Assembly (NCBI GenBank): GCA_037179385.1
Contig: CM074195.1
Location: forward strand, 31,886,222 to 31,950,221
Origin: Holothuria scabra
Lineage: Eukaryota; Echinodermata; Holothuroidea; Aspidochirotida; Holothuriidae
Direction: 5' to 3'
Length of the DNA stretch: 64,000 bases
The position numbers and the translations under genes were made by a program. Positions 54,413 to 64,000 of the stretch are shown in pieces. A model generated the notes under the pieces. It saw only the letters and a program-made list of their open reading frames with translations. It had not been told where the DNA came from and did not search any database. The first letter of the stretch is position 1. Every line of letters begins with the position of its first letter.

Positions 54413-56330
54413 TTCAAAATTTTAATCCCAGTTCATACTAGAATATAAGCTGCTGCCTTTTGTGATGTAAGGCACAGACAAGAAACCACCTTTGAGGTCA
54501 ATTAAAAGAAATCATTCGGCTTCCAGTAATGCTAAACTGTACTTTCATTCTTACATGCTTTAAAATTAACAAGGGCAACATTTTTGTTCTTGGAAAAACC
54601 AGTCCCTCTTGTGTTTCAATTCAATAGCCACATGTGGACTGTCAGCTAAATGCGCACTACACTAAATGTTGCTTGTCAAAAGGGGCAAGGCTCTGTAAAG
54701 AAAATCTTGAGAAAATTTTTCGAGTCTTTTGAAAATGACCTTCAGTCGCCAACAGGATAGATTAACTCATTACAATCTTTTTGAATTCTTTTCATTGCAT
54801 TGAATGCTGAATTACGAACCCGAATATACCTAACATCCCGAGGCTCAGAGAAATGCTAAAACCCTGAAGCTTTTGGGGGCTTCCACCTGGACCCCCACCG
54901 GGCCTTGCTCCTGGACCTCGTCACTCCCTTAGACAGGACCCGATCCGCACAGACTCGCGTTTCGCGCGGAATTGCTGTTTGCCCCCCCCCCCAAAAAAAA
55001 AAAATAATTTCTCGTGTCCTCATCCCCTCCCCCTCCCCCCAAAAAATTGACATCCTGGAGCCGCCCTGTCAAACCCTTCAACCCGTCAACATACAAACAA
55101 ACATTCTGACTAAACCAATGAACACATACGCTAAAAATTCCACACTTGAAGCCCTTTGGAAGGTGACATCGATAGAAAAAACCTCGCCCCTTTTCAAAAC
55201 AGCTCTCTCAGCAACTAATTAACTAACTAAACTAACAAAAGGTTCAAAGGGGGACATGCAAGAGAAGGTCTATATGTACAAAGATCGTGATGGGATGTCC
55301 ATAAGTAAAGTGTGGGAAACGGTTCCAAAAACACGAGAGGCCTTATTTTTCAAGAGCTGATTCAATCGAGGAGTATGAATCTGAGGGCGTATTTTTTCAA
55401 CAGTACTAAATGTTCCCGTTACTGAAAAGAGAGGACATCGTTGTGTTCGCAAAGAAAACGGAACTATCTTGCGTTTGAAAAGAGAGAACAGGCATGCATG
55501 TCCAGTGTAGAATGGAGCCATGCATGACAGACCAATAATGTAAATGAAGGCCTTGAGGTTGACGGTCTATTGTTGTCCTTAAGTGGACGCATAGCTTCTT
55601 CGGGAAGCAGTTTCAAGTTTGGTTTCGCCGAACGGCCCTTTGCCAGAGGGTCGGGAGGACTTTGAGAAAGCATGCAAGTCCGTTCAGTACCGCGGTACTT
55701 CAGAGCCACGGTTGCCAGATGCTGGGAAATTGCACCTTAGCGCATCTAGTGAAAATCATGGATCCGCGTCTCTAGGGAGAAAGGTTGTAAAAATAAGTTT
55801 TTGTATCTTTTAAACTGCCAATTACACGGATGGACTGAAGGGTGTACATGCATGCAGTGCCCAATTGTTTACAATCTATTCAACCCGATAGATGAATTGG
55901 GAGAAACGGGTGCGCCTTTTTTCAATTACACATGGTGACTTAGTTTATACAGTAGTGTGAGAGTAGGCCTATCTCCACATTATAAGTCTGCATGAAAATT
56001 CATTTGAACTAACCCTGTTACGTAACATATTTTCAAAAAGCTGTTTGAAGAAAAATCATTAATGGGCAGGAATTCGGAAGTCACATATAAAATTTTATCA
56101 ACTCAATGAACCTTACAATTGCATTCAGCCAAGCCGAGTCGCAACAGCCTGAGTCGCAAGCATTACGGTAACTTGTTTCCAATTCCGTTGTATGGTAGTT
56201 TTTGTCGCCAGAATATGACCAAGATCATTTTGCCGATATCTGGTAATTTTCTATTCAATTAGCTAATTACAGGTTTGAGTGGGTTTTTTTTTTGTTTTTG
56301 TTTTCATTTTTTTCTTTTAAATTTTATTGC
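54413..56330. other. No gene recognised; repeat fragments
   Basis: Includes a 9.2-kb-like fragment at 54.60-54.70 kb, C/A runs at 54.98-55.04 kb, and the 55560-55690 fragment shared with 48.24 kb. Minus-strand frames 55270-55709 are not recognised as any protein. Confidence 0.4.
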
Positions 56331-56339
56331 AAACGGAAA

Positions 56340-56770
56340 CTCAAAATAACGACCGCTTCGTTTCTAGCTTCAAGCCTGGAAAATGCCATTTCCCCGGTTG
56401 TCTGAGAGATTCGAATTTTCAATTTTTCGTACGCTCCCCTCAGCTCCGCATAGATAGTTATTTGGTCGAACAGATAGCTTAACAGAACTGGCAATGCACA
56501 CTTGTGCAAAATTTTTTCGCTTTTGTCTACATCAGAAATTGTTATACATTGGTAGCATGAAAATCTTATGCACACTTTAACCTTCCGATCACTTAGCCAG
56601 GGTTGCTGATTCTTTTTATTGATTTTATTGCAAACCAAAGTTCAAAGAGCATCTGCTTAGGTGACACACCCAATACCTGGAAAATGTTATTCCCAACTAT
56701 CTAAGGTTTTTCTGTACGCTCGGCACCAACTTGCCGATGGTGACGGCTCGGAAAAGTTTACCTAACTGAT
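56340..56770. repeat. Two ~180-bp units related to the 34 kb array
   Basis: In reverse orientation both show the GGAAATGGCATTTTCCAGGCTTG, CTCAGACA and GTACGaaaaA order of the units in Helentron copy 2. It lies upstream of SSR3 and outside any recognisable Helentron. Confidence 0.5.
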
Positions 56771-57119
56771 TTAAGAGCGAGAACTAATGCATTTCACATT
56801 GCATTCTGCGGGGCACAAAGCGCGCCGGAATTTTTGTTTTGTTGGAGAGGGAATTGGAAAAATGAAAAAAAGAGGTTTGCTAACCCGGGAAATGGGGCGG
56901 AAGAATGCTTGCGTCTACTCATTTTCACCCCCCCCCCCCCCCCCCCCCCGCTTCCTGCGCATATGGGCTTATTTATATCAACGATGAATTCACTTCCCTG
57001 CCTAATCTTCCTGTAAAAGTTGCTCCGACTATTACAAAGTTTCATTTACAGACCAGCGCCATCTTTTTAACTTGTTTTGTACACATTGAAAACGGCTGTT
57101 TATTAGAGAACACTCACTG

Positions 57120-57189
57120 ACCTTAGTGACCTACCATATCTTGTCCTTTCTTTTCTCTGACAACCTAAAAAAAGACAGTGGGTGCCAAT
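57120..57189 (+). promoter_or_regulatory. SSR3 5' leader / probable start region
   Basis: A pyrimidine tract CCTTTCTTTTCTCT lies about 45 bases before the SSR3 ATG and could contain a TCT-type initiator. No TATA box. The ATG context CCAATATGC is weak, but it is the only Met in frame that gives a normal-length protein. Confidence 0.3.
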
Positions 57190-57322
57190 ATGCCGAGTCA
57201 AGGTGGCAAAAAATTTACTCGTGAAGAGGAGCTTCTGCTCCAGGACTTCAGTAGAAACATGTCTACAAAGTCCTCTGCCTTGTTTTATGGCAACGCTTTA
57301 ATTGTTGCCGCCTTGCCAATGT
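57190..57322 (+). CDS. SSR3: SSR3 exon 1 (coding)
   Basis: 133 bases, 44 codons plus T; donor CCAATGT followed by GTAAGT. Encodes residues 1-44, N-terminus and most of helix 1. Confidence 0.95.
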
Positions 57323-60300
57323 GTAAGTAGACAGATTCGGTTCACGGTTACTGTGTATGTATGTGTCCACTTGCATTGAAAGCTCACAATCACAACTAGT
57401 GCCACGTAGCCTAACGTTACATTACATGTCTTTAGTGTCCCTGTCTCTGTATACTCATCTGTAACTGTAAGTGTAACACAGTGAAGTTACATAGGCCTAG
57501 TCTAGGTACTGGGCCTCGGCCCTAGTAGCCAGTACAAGGGTTGTCGCACTAAATATATGACAAAGCAGAAATACCAAACTTCAAGAATTTGAGTGATTCA
57601 CATTGTTAAGTTCCCGTTTCTAAGTAACCATACCAAATTTTACAAAAATCCAACCCGCACTTTTCAAAATATAACAGATTTGATGTCTTCATAATTCTAA
57701 TGATTGCTCCAAATCACTGTATGCTTCAGTGCTACATTCTGAATGCAAAAGTCGTCAAAACAACATCGTAACTGCTCACTCAGACGCTTTGATTATTCAT
57801 CACTATGTTATGTATCCCAGATGTGAAAGGTGGCTATGTATGGGATTTAATGTGTAACCAAAACACACTTTTGACTGCCACTGTTGCAACAATGCTTCGA
57901 AGGGATCTTTGGAAATTGTAACATAGTTCTTCTTTTTGTTTTAAAGCTTATTTGGAGAAATATTAAAGTAAAAATATGTCTTAGGTGTACAAATTTTGCC
58001 ACGTAGGCGAAATTTCAACAATTTTAAGTGTTGTAAACACAGTTTTTAAACACGCTGTTTTAGCCAATCTTGTGTGTTTGGATGTGAGTTGTTCCACCTG
58101 AATTTTGGTAAAACAATTTGTGCGTGTGCTACAACCTTACTAGTATTGAATAAGATGATAATACAACACATTGAGGCAAAAGAGGGCAAGTAGGTCTAAT
58201 TGATTACCTTGCCAATTGAGGGTCCAAGAAGTGTTAAAAAGCTTCCCTTTTGCCCCTTTTCAATTACATGTTCCCCAGGCCAGAACCAACCACATACGGT
58301 ACACTAAATATATTAAGAAGGTCAGACACTCAACAGATGAAACCTTCATGCAGAGAGCACACTTGGGCCTACTTTGACATTTTTAGCCTTGCTGTAAACC
58401 TCAAAAGACTTTGTTAGTCCACGTCAGAAGTTCAAGGTGAACCTCAAACAGCATCTATCTGTTCCTCGTATACAAATTTACCTTAATATCACTTCGAAAC
58501 AGTCAAAAAAAATGTTTCTCTCCAGCACTTCCACATTGGGGTCTAAGTTTACGAATTGTTTTACACTAATTCCAGGAATCCAATGATAATTTTACAAATT
58601 GACCGATTCAAAGGTTTTTTAGGGGTAATAAATTTGAAAAGATCCATTTTTCATTCAAATCCAAATTTTCTAACATGTTTACCAAAACTGTCGCATTTTA
58701 TTGAGTTAGGGTAAGAAATTTGTGCTGCACAGTGATGTTGAAATTGATGGCGAGTACAGAGCAGAGATTTTCAGAGCTGGGTAGCACTAGCAACGCCTGG
58801 CACTACCCAGTGTGGTGAAAACCCTGACTGTGGTAGAATCTATTCTTTCTGGGCTCATTAGGTGTTGGTGGTTTGCTTTTTGTTTTTTCAGGGGTTTGGG
58901 ATTACAGGGCATCTTATTGAGGGCCTTTACGGCCCTCCTTTGCCCTTAAATAACCTGTTATGTTATGTAATGTTGTGTTGTGTTGTGTTGTGTTATACTA
59001 ATGTACCCTAGTAAGGCTTCAGACATGACTCAAAATAGTGGCCAGAATTATTTAAAATGTTTCTATGGTTCACTAATGGATGGTGATTTTCTTCCACAGT
59101 CTGATAATTTTTCTCTATTTTGACGATATCATTTTATTTAGTATACTGTATTTCAAAGTCACTTGTATTGGCATCGGAAACATTTAGGTGATCAACTCAA
59201 AGTACACTTGTTGAACCAAAGGCACATGAAACTTGTGGTAGGAATCTCTCCCTTTCTCAAATGTTTGTATGAGAAATATGCTCTCACTTGGAGGATTATA
59301 AGAAGGAAGGTTTGTAAGAACGTGGAATGAAAAATGAACTGCATATTTCTTTTAAATAAATACATTTCTGGTGAAATTTCCTTTGATTGTAGGACTTATA
59401 GTGCAACCATGCTATACGACCACAGAAGTGAATCCTTACCATGGAGAAGTCCATAAGTCATAATTATGAATTGGAACAGTAACACAATACTCCTTCCCAC
59501 CGTGCATTTTTCAAGTTAGATGGCATAAAGCACTGTAGACTACATATGTGTGAAAATGTGAACCATATGACAAACTTGAAACAAAGAAATTTCCGTTAAA
59601 ATTAACTAGCCTACATCGTACAATTTTCAGAAATAATAAGTTACAAAAATTGATGCAGCAGCTAAAAAGATGCAGGCAGAGACAATCAACTTGTGTTTAT
59701 TTTTTTTTCACTTGGCTAAATAGGGTCAGCTTTTCTTAAGATGAACCACCAGATTTAATTATCATGCACTGATGCAGTATGTTTACAATGAATAGATTAT
59801 ATGCAAACATAACAGTCTAACATCTGGCAAAATTTGTCCTGGAATTCAGTATATTTAAGGCACTGTGTAGTCCTGAAATAAACAGGCATAGGCCTACTCA
59901 CATACTGTACTTGCCATATTTGGGAATCTACACGTACTTCATTGTATCAATCAAAAGTTTATAGCCTACTAAACTTCTGTTATTGAATATTTATTGCTAT
60001 CTCTTTTTCTTCTTATTTTTACAGGGGTGTTTTGGCGTATCCACCAGTTAGATATCACTCAAACCCAAACAATTGTTCTCTTTGCTATTGTAACCATACT
60101 TAGTACCTGGCTTGTTGCCTTTGCCTACAGAAATGTCAAATTTTCTTTAAGGCACAAGTAAGTAAACCTATTTTACCAATGAGCGAACTGTTCTTACTTT
60201 CTTTTTTTTAAGTTATTTGGAGGGGGGGGGGGTGATCTCTATTCTTTTAGATTAAAGTGTACAAAAATCAACACTTGATTTTGCTTTGATTTAAAAACTA

Positions 60301-63300
60301 TACACCTTGTTTGTTTGTGTGTTTGTTTGTTTATAATACTAATTCTTCCTTGCAGGAACTCAGCAACACCTCATTTAAGGTGGTAAATGCCAGTCTTGGG
60401 ACAAACTTACAGTTTTGTGCCAATGATTAAGGAATAGCAGACAAACTACAACACAGAAACTAGATGACAGTTTTATTGGTCAAGTCAGAATTCAAATGAC
60501 ATGCACTTATGAATGAAAATCACAGTCTATATAACCATTATATAATGACATGCTTCCCTCTTGATATTTGCTAGCTTTTCTTTTGCTAATTTGTATTGAA
60601 GGGAACTCTGCAATATTCAATACTATAGTCTTTCCTTCTAACAGGATTGCCCAAAAGAGAGAAGATGCTGTTTCTAAAGAAGTTATGAGGAAATTAACTG
60701 ATGCAGAGCAGAAAAAGATGTCTCGCAAAGAAAAGGATGAAAGGTCAGTACGGTTACTATGGCAACATTGTTTTTAAAAGCATGTCACCTTATGGTGTGT
60801 AGTGACCATTATATTTGGAGAAGCCAGAATGGGCTTATGGATTATATCTTAACGTAACAGTAGTTTCTCAGGACATTTTTGCTTAAATATAAAATTTTTG
60901 CACGAAATTTTTGGAAGGTGAATACACAACTGGAAGGGTGTAAAATTGTATATTGATTATACATGTAAAGTCTATTCATTCAAGTTTGACCCGGCTCTTG
61001 GGAGAACTTCCAGTCCAAAAGCATATCCAGTAAGTTTGTATAGAGGAGGCACAAAGACCTGATTGATCACTGTCATGGGGGAGAGGTCTTAACATTGCCG
61101 ACTTTGTGTTTAAACACAAAGGGGTGCTTTATTTGACACAAGGATTTTTCCTGCATTTGTTTCAAGCATGATGGCCACAGGGGAGGCAGGCGTCCATTTT
61201 CAGTAAAATAAATGGTTGTCCTTTGAGCAGCCATGACACTTATTTTAGTTGTCCACATGAACATCATGTTGTCCATTTCCACACAATTTAATACAAAACA
61301 GGCAAATTTTTTTCATATATTATTGTTTTTGAAGAGAAAAATATGTGATATATGAAAGACAGAAACACTTGAAGTATGCAATATTGTACGATGGAAAAAG
61401 TTGAAAGAGTTTATCAGTCAGCAGTATAATTCTTCCAATTTTAGAGGACAACTGTCCGCAACCTTTAACTTTTCGTTGTTTGTGTGGAATTTTAGTTGTC
61501 CTGGGTAATAGAACAACCACCAAAATCGAACGCTGGGAGGGGCACCTAATTACTGTTGTTCTCCTATCTTGGTCTCTTCTGTTACCAAGCCTTGTTGCTC
61601 AGTGTGTCAATGCCCTTTTCCACTTGCTAGTAACATGTTTGGAAAGTTTTTGGAATCATTCTTTTACCAAACACTAAGCGTATCTGAAGCCAAATATTTG
61701 AGCTGTCACCATTAGGCTTTTTATCGGTTTCATGGTAGTGATACTCTTATGCTTACTTGTGATAGGTAAATGGTTTCAAAACAGATCAAACTTTTACGAG
61801 AGAAACTTTTGAAATTTCTTCCATCTATGCCTAACTTCAGCAGAAAAGCAGAATAGTTTTCAGTTCAAGAGCCATCTATTTGTGTTCATGTTGGACTCTT
61901 GCTTGTGAGTTATTTTCTTACAGTAGCAGTCACTTTTTGCCAGCCTTCTTTTACTGAAAAGATAATGAAAAGTGTACAGCTTTTTCAGTTGTAAGTTATC
62001 AATGGAACATGGATAAAAATTATGCAATCACCTGTCATGCCAAACTACAATTTTGGTACGGGGGTACCAAAATTCTTAATTGGCTCAGCGCTTTGATTGA
62101 CAGCTAATTCAAACAATGCAGAGTACCAAAGCTTATATTACACAGCTTGAACAGTGCTGATAGTGTTTTGATTATATAAATGGAGTTTTTCTATACTCGC
62201 CTTGAAGCAATAAACCGAGATTGTATCTGGGTGAGGATGAAGTTCTGACAGTTGTGGGAGGGGCTTAAGTAAGAAGATCAGGAGAATTGGTACTGTTTGG
62301 GGTGAGAGAACTGGGCCTTTAATTCACTGCGTAGAAGAGTCTTGAAAAACAGGGAAAAATGGAAATTGTGTGAAAGCATGGAAAAGTTCTGAATTTTTTA
62401 CAAAGTGACACTCTTCCATTCTCACATGTAATCTCAAAGTGTGTTTTCACTCATTGTATCAAAATTAAGTATTGTCTTCAATGAAAATTATGTAAATTTT
62501 AAATAACATGTCAAGAGTTAGGTCATGAATATTCATTATTTGTTTTGGAAAAAGTCATGAAAATTGCTGTAACTCTGATGTAAGGTTGGGGTTGAGGATA
62601 TATCAGACCATCACTTCTCAGATTTTAAAAAGTGCCAAGTTCAAGCATTAGAATTCCATGCGTCACTTTTGGTTTGTTATTTTTCCCAAAGAATTTTGTG
62701 GAAGAAAAATGAAGTAGCTGATCATGAAGCAACGACATTCTCCATTTTCTACAACAACACCTTGTTCATCCTCATCGTGCTTGTTGCATCTTTCCTGGTC
62801 CTGCACTCATTTGATGCCAATGTGTATCCTTTATGTATTAGGGTTTGGGGAGGGGGGGGATTTTGTATCCCCTGTGATTGTGTTGTCACTGTCAACCATG
62901 TTCTTCTTGACTATTATACTCCCATATTTGTTAGAAGTACTGCACTGCGCCAAACCTGAACAGATTTGAGTACACTGATCATATTCTGGGCTTTCTAAAG
63001 GAAAGTGGCCTTTCTAGAATGTTTTGACATACCTGTCAGATTTGCTTTTGCTTAGCTATTTGAGTGGAATTTCACCTCGTCTTTACAATTTTAGTTGTTT
63101 TTCCTCCACCATTTCAAGCTACTGATGAACGTGTGTAAATGTGTCCTTAAACCTTGTCTAGCTCTAACTAACTTACTACTCAAACTGAGTAATTCTTTAG
63201 GCCCAGGTAAGTTTGGAAAATTGAGTTTGGCTGTATGGAACAGGGGTCTAGAGCTTGGGGCAGTAATTAATAATAACTAAGATAAGAATTGGAACACATG

Positions 63301-63513
63301 TATTTCATGTAAATTTTAAATATTGGTTGAGTTCCATAGGTGTCACCTGTAAATTTGCAATTTGTCTGCGTCAGTTGGTGGCATGGTACACATATATCTT
63401 TGTAGATTTTTTTTCTACATTTCATCCTTGACAACTTTTCTCTCAGGAATTATGCACTGTCCATCCTTGGTGGAGCTGGCCTCCTTGCTCTCCTGTCAAC
63501 TGGATCAAAGTGA
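57190..63513 (+). CDS. SSR3: Translocon-associated protein subunit gamma (SSR3/TRAP-gamma), complete
   Basis: Five exons (57190-57322, 60025-60157, 60645-60743, 62692-62823, 63447-63513) give 564 coding bases, 187 residues; human SSR3 is about 185. All introns are GT-AG with matching phases. TRAP-gamma is a four-helix ER membrane protein of the complex beside the Sec61 channel. The protein opens [20 protein letters not shown], then helix 1 (about 29-48, [20 protein letters not shown]), helix 2 (60-79), a charged cytosolic segment (87-135) with [12 protein letters not shown] and [17 protein letters not shown], helix 3 (141-160) and helix 4 (167-183), ending ALLSTGSK. These blocks are highly conserved in animals. 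Nothing is missing. The introns hold repeats, and intron 2 holds a possible microexon. Confidence 0.97.
57323..60024 (+). other. SSR3 intron 1
   Basis: 2.7 kb. Contains an AGGCCTA/GGCCTCGGCC patch near 57.5 kb and a retroposon 3' end at 58880-59000; no other feature recognised. Confidence 0.85.
58880..59000 (+). mobile_element. Retroposon 3' end with (TTATG/TTGTG)n tail
   Basis: GGCATCTTATTGAGGGCC and GGCCCTCCTTTGCCCTTAAA then CCTGTTATGTTATG and repeated TTGTG. Same 3' end as the minus-strand copies at 45.4 and 47.0 kb. 5'-truncated, in SSR3 intron 1. Confidence 0.65.
60025..60157 (+). CDS. SSR3: SSR3 exon 2
   Basis: Acceptor TTATTTTTACAG, donor CACAA followed by GTAAGT. Completes Trp45 and encodes [10 protein letters not shown], helix 2 ([19 protein letters not shown]) and RNVKFSLRH. 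Confidence 0.95.
60356..60382 (+). other. Candidate in-frame microexon in SSR3 intron 2
   Basis: ATACTAATTCTTCCTTGCAG precedes it: a near-consensus branch point, pyrimidine tract and acceptor. Donors after 24 bases (AAG/GTGGTA) or 27 bases (GTG/GTAAAT) both keep the SSR3 frame and would add NSATPHLR, or NSATPHLRW with the flanking codon adjusted, after His88-Lys89. Reading through instead meets TAA within two codons. Confidence 0.35.
60645..60743 (+). CDS. SSR3: SSR3 exon 3
   Basis: Acceptor CTTTCCTTCTAACAG, donor GAAAG followed by GTCAGT. Encodes [20 protein letters not shown] and [12 protein letters not shown] of the cytosolic segment. Confidence 0.95.
61187..61535. mobile_element. CGATTTTC-ended MITE, copy 2
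   Basis: Left CAGGCGTCCATTTTC and right AAAATCGAACGCTG form diverged inverted ends. The interior (GGAAAAAGTTGAAAGAG, ACACTTGAAGT) is the reverse of the 13.5 kb copy. In SSR3 intron 3. Confidence 0.6.
62040..62322. mobile_element. TTAA MITE (family 1) in SSR3 intron 3
   Basis: Right end GGTGAGAGAACTGGGCCTTTAA; left terminal repeat truncated at CAAACTAC. Contains the GGTACGGGGGTACC palindrome and TTGATTGACAGC shared with other copies. Confidence 0.7.
62692..62823 (+). CDS. SSR3: SSR3 exon 4
   Basis: Acceptor TTATTTTTCCCAAAG, donor AATGT followed by GTATCC. Encodes [17 protein letters not shown] and helix 3 to HSFDAN. Confidence 0.93.
62824..63446 (+). other. SSR3 intron 4
   Basis: 623 bases; a plus-strand open frame reading on from exon 4 is intron read-through. 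No repeats recognised. Confidence 0.8.
63447..63513 (+). CDS. SSR3: SSR3 exon 5 (terminal coding)
   Basis: Acceptor CAACTTTTCTCTCAG. Completes Val166 and encodes [20 protein letters not shown] then Lys and TGA at 63511-63513, the conserved C-terminus. Confidence 0.95.
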
Positions 63514-63930
63514 AGTCTTCCTTATGTACTACTTTTCCAGTCTTCTTCATTCTCTTGAAAACCCTGTGGACTGCCACCATTTATGAAATCAACAATTTTG
63601 ATGTCAGATAATTTGCCAGTCATCCCTTTCTTGAGATGTACACAGAGCAGGGAACTGCCCTTACTTCTTCAGTACCTGTAAACTGCATCTCAGCAGAGAA
63701 ATCTGCAATGACTGTCTCTGAATTCAGGATACGTAACAGAATTTCAAAACATTTCTGCCAAAATGTGTAGAACTTGTGTTTCTACTTCAACCCAGCAACT
63801 TTGTTTTAATTTTTCTGAAGTTTGGGTTTGAACCAGATGTCTTTAAGTTACTCAGAACTCTGTACAGTGATGCATTCCCTCATTTTGTGAAATGTTAAGT
63901 AGAACCAATAAATTTCAAAGAATACATACA
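63514..63930 (+). other. SSR3: SSR3 3' UTR with poly(A) signal
   Basis: AATAAA at 63907-63912 followed about 30 bases later by T-rich sequence (GGTTCTTATTTTTTCTCC), a normal cleavage arrangement. Cleavage probably near 63.93 kb. Confidence 0.75.
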
Positions 63931-64000
63931 TACACACAATGGTTCTTATTTTTTCTCCTTTTCTGTCAAAAGGGAAAGATTGAACAAAAGTTTAACTTTC

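Larger units (their letters stand above)
60744..62691 (+). other. SSR3 intron 3
   Basis: 1.95 kb with two miniature elements (61187-61535 and 62040-62322). No coding features. Confidence 0.85.

Noticed and set aside
59436..59460. Fourth copy of the miniature hairpin (TTACCATGGAGAAGTCC)
   Set aside because: Only the CATGGA/TCCAT part is shared; there are no matching arms or flanking direct repeats.
62724..62969. 81-residue frame overlapping SSR3 exon 4
   Set aside because: It is out of frame with SSR3 and extends into intron 4.

Overview
This is nuclear DNA from a bilaterian animal, not a bacterium or virus. It holds two recognisable spliced genes with GT-AG introns, no operons, and very dense interspersed repeats. 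AT-rich composition, many AGGTCA-bearing repeats, AGGCCTA-rich patches, a tRNA-derived SINE and a Helentron with an OTU domain suggest a marine invertebrate, most likely a deuterostome such as an echinoderm. The phylum is inference; the two genes alone would fit many animals.

Layout. (1) Bases 1-8320, minus strand: the 5' part of an SLC35E2-type solute carrier. Two coding exons (7603-8320 and 806-941) are joined across a 6.7 kb intron, and the gene runs off the left edge. A CpG-enriched promoter candidate lies near 10.1-10.3 kb. (2) 10-26 kb: no gene recognised. Miniature elements fill it, several intact with target-site duplications: four TTAA-ended or piggyBac-like families, hAT-type elements with perfect 8-bp duplications, SINEs, and a 145-bp tandem array carrying nuclear-receptor-like AGGTCA repeats. 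(3) 26.5-38.7 kb: two head-to-tail Helitron/Helentron-type rolling-circle elements, both decayed. Each has a minus-strand remnant of an OTU protease domain followed by the N-terminal region of a Helitron protein; HUH nuclease and helicase parts are missing. (4) 39-57 kb: more SINEs and MITEs, a TIR-flanked element carrying a small HIRAN-like ORF, a CpG-rich orphan promoter-like patch, a very clean 72-bp palindrome, and a hAT-type element whose body is a GGGTAC minisatellite. (5) 57.19-63.93 kb, plus strand: a complete SSR3 (TRAP-gamma) gene, five coding exons giving 187 residues, with a poly(A) signal near the right edge.

The two genes show no functional link. SSR3 is an ER translocon subunit; SLC35E2 is an orphan nucleotide-sugar-transporter-like membrane protein. 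The most unusual observations are: a family of tiny 21-34 bp hairpin insertions with direct repeats at their flanks, one of which has a clear empty-site comparison; an in-frame 24/27-nt microexon candidate in SSR3 intron 2; the tandem Helentrons with an internally inverted segment; and the HIRAN-bearing TIR element. All coordinates and splice sites were read by eye without alignment tools.
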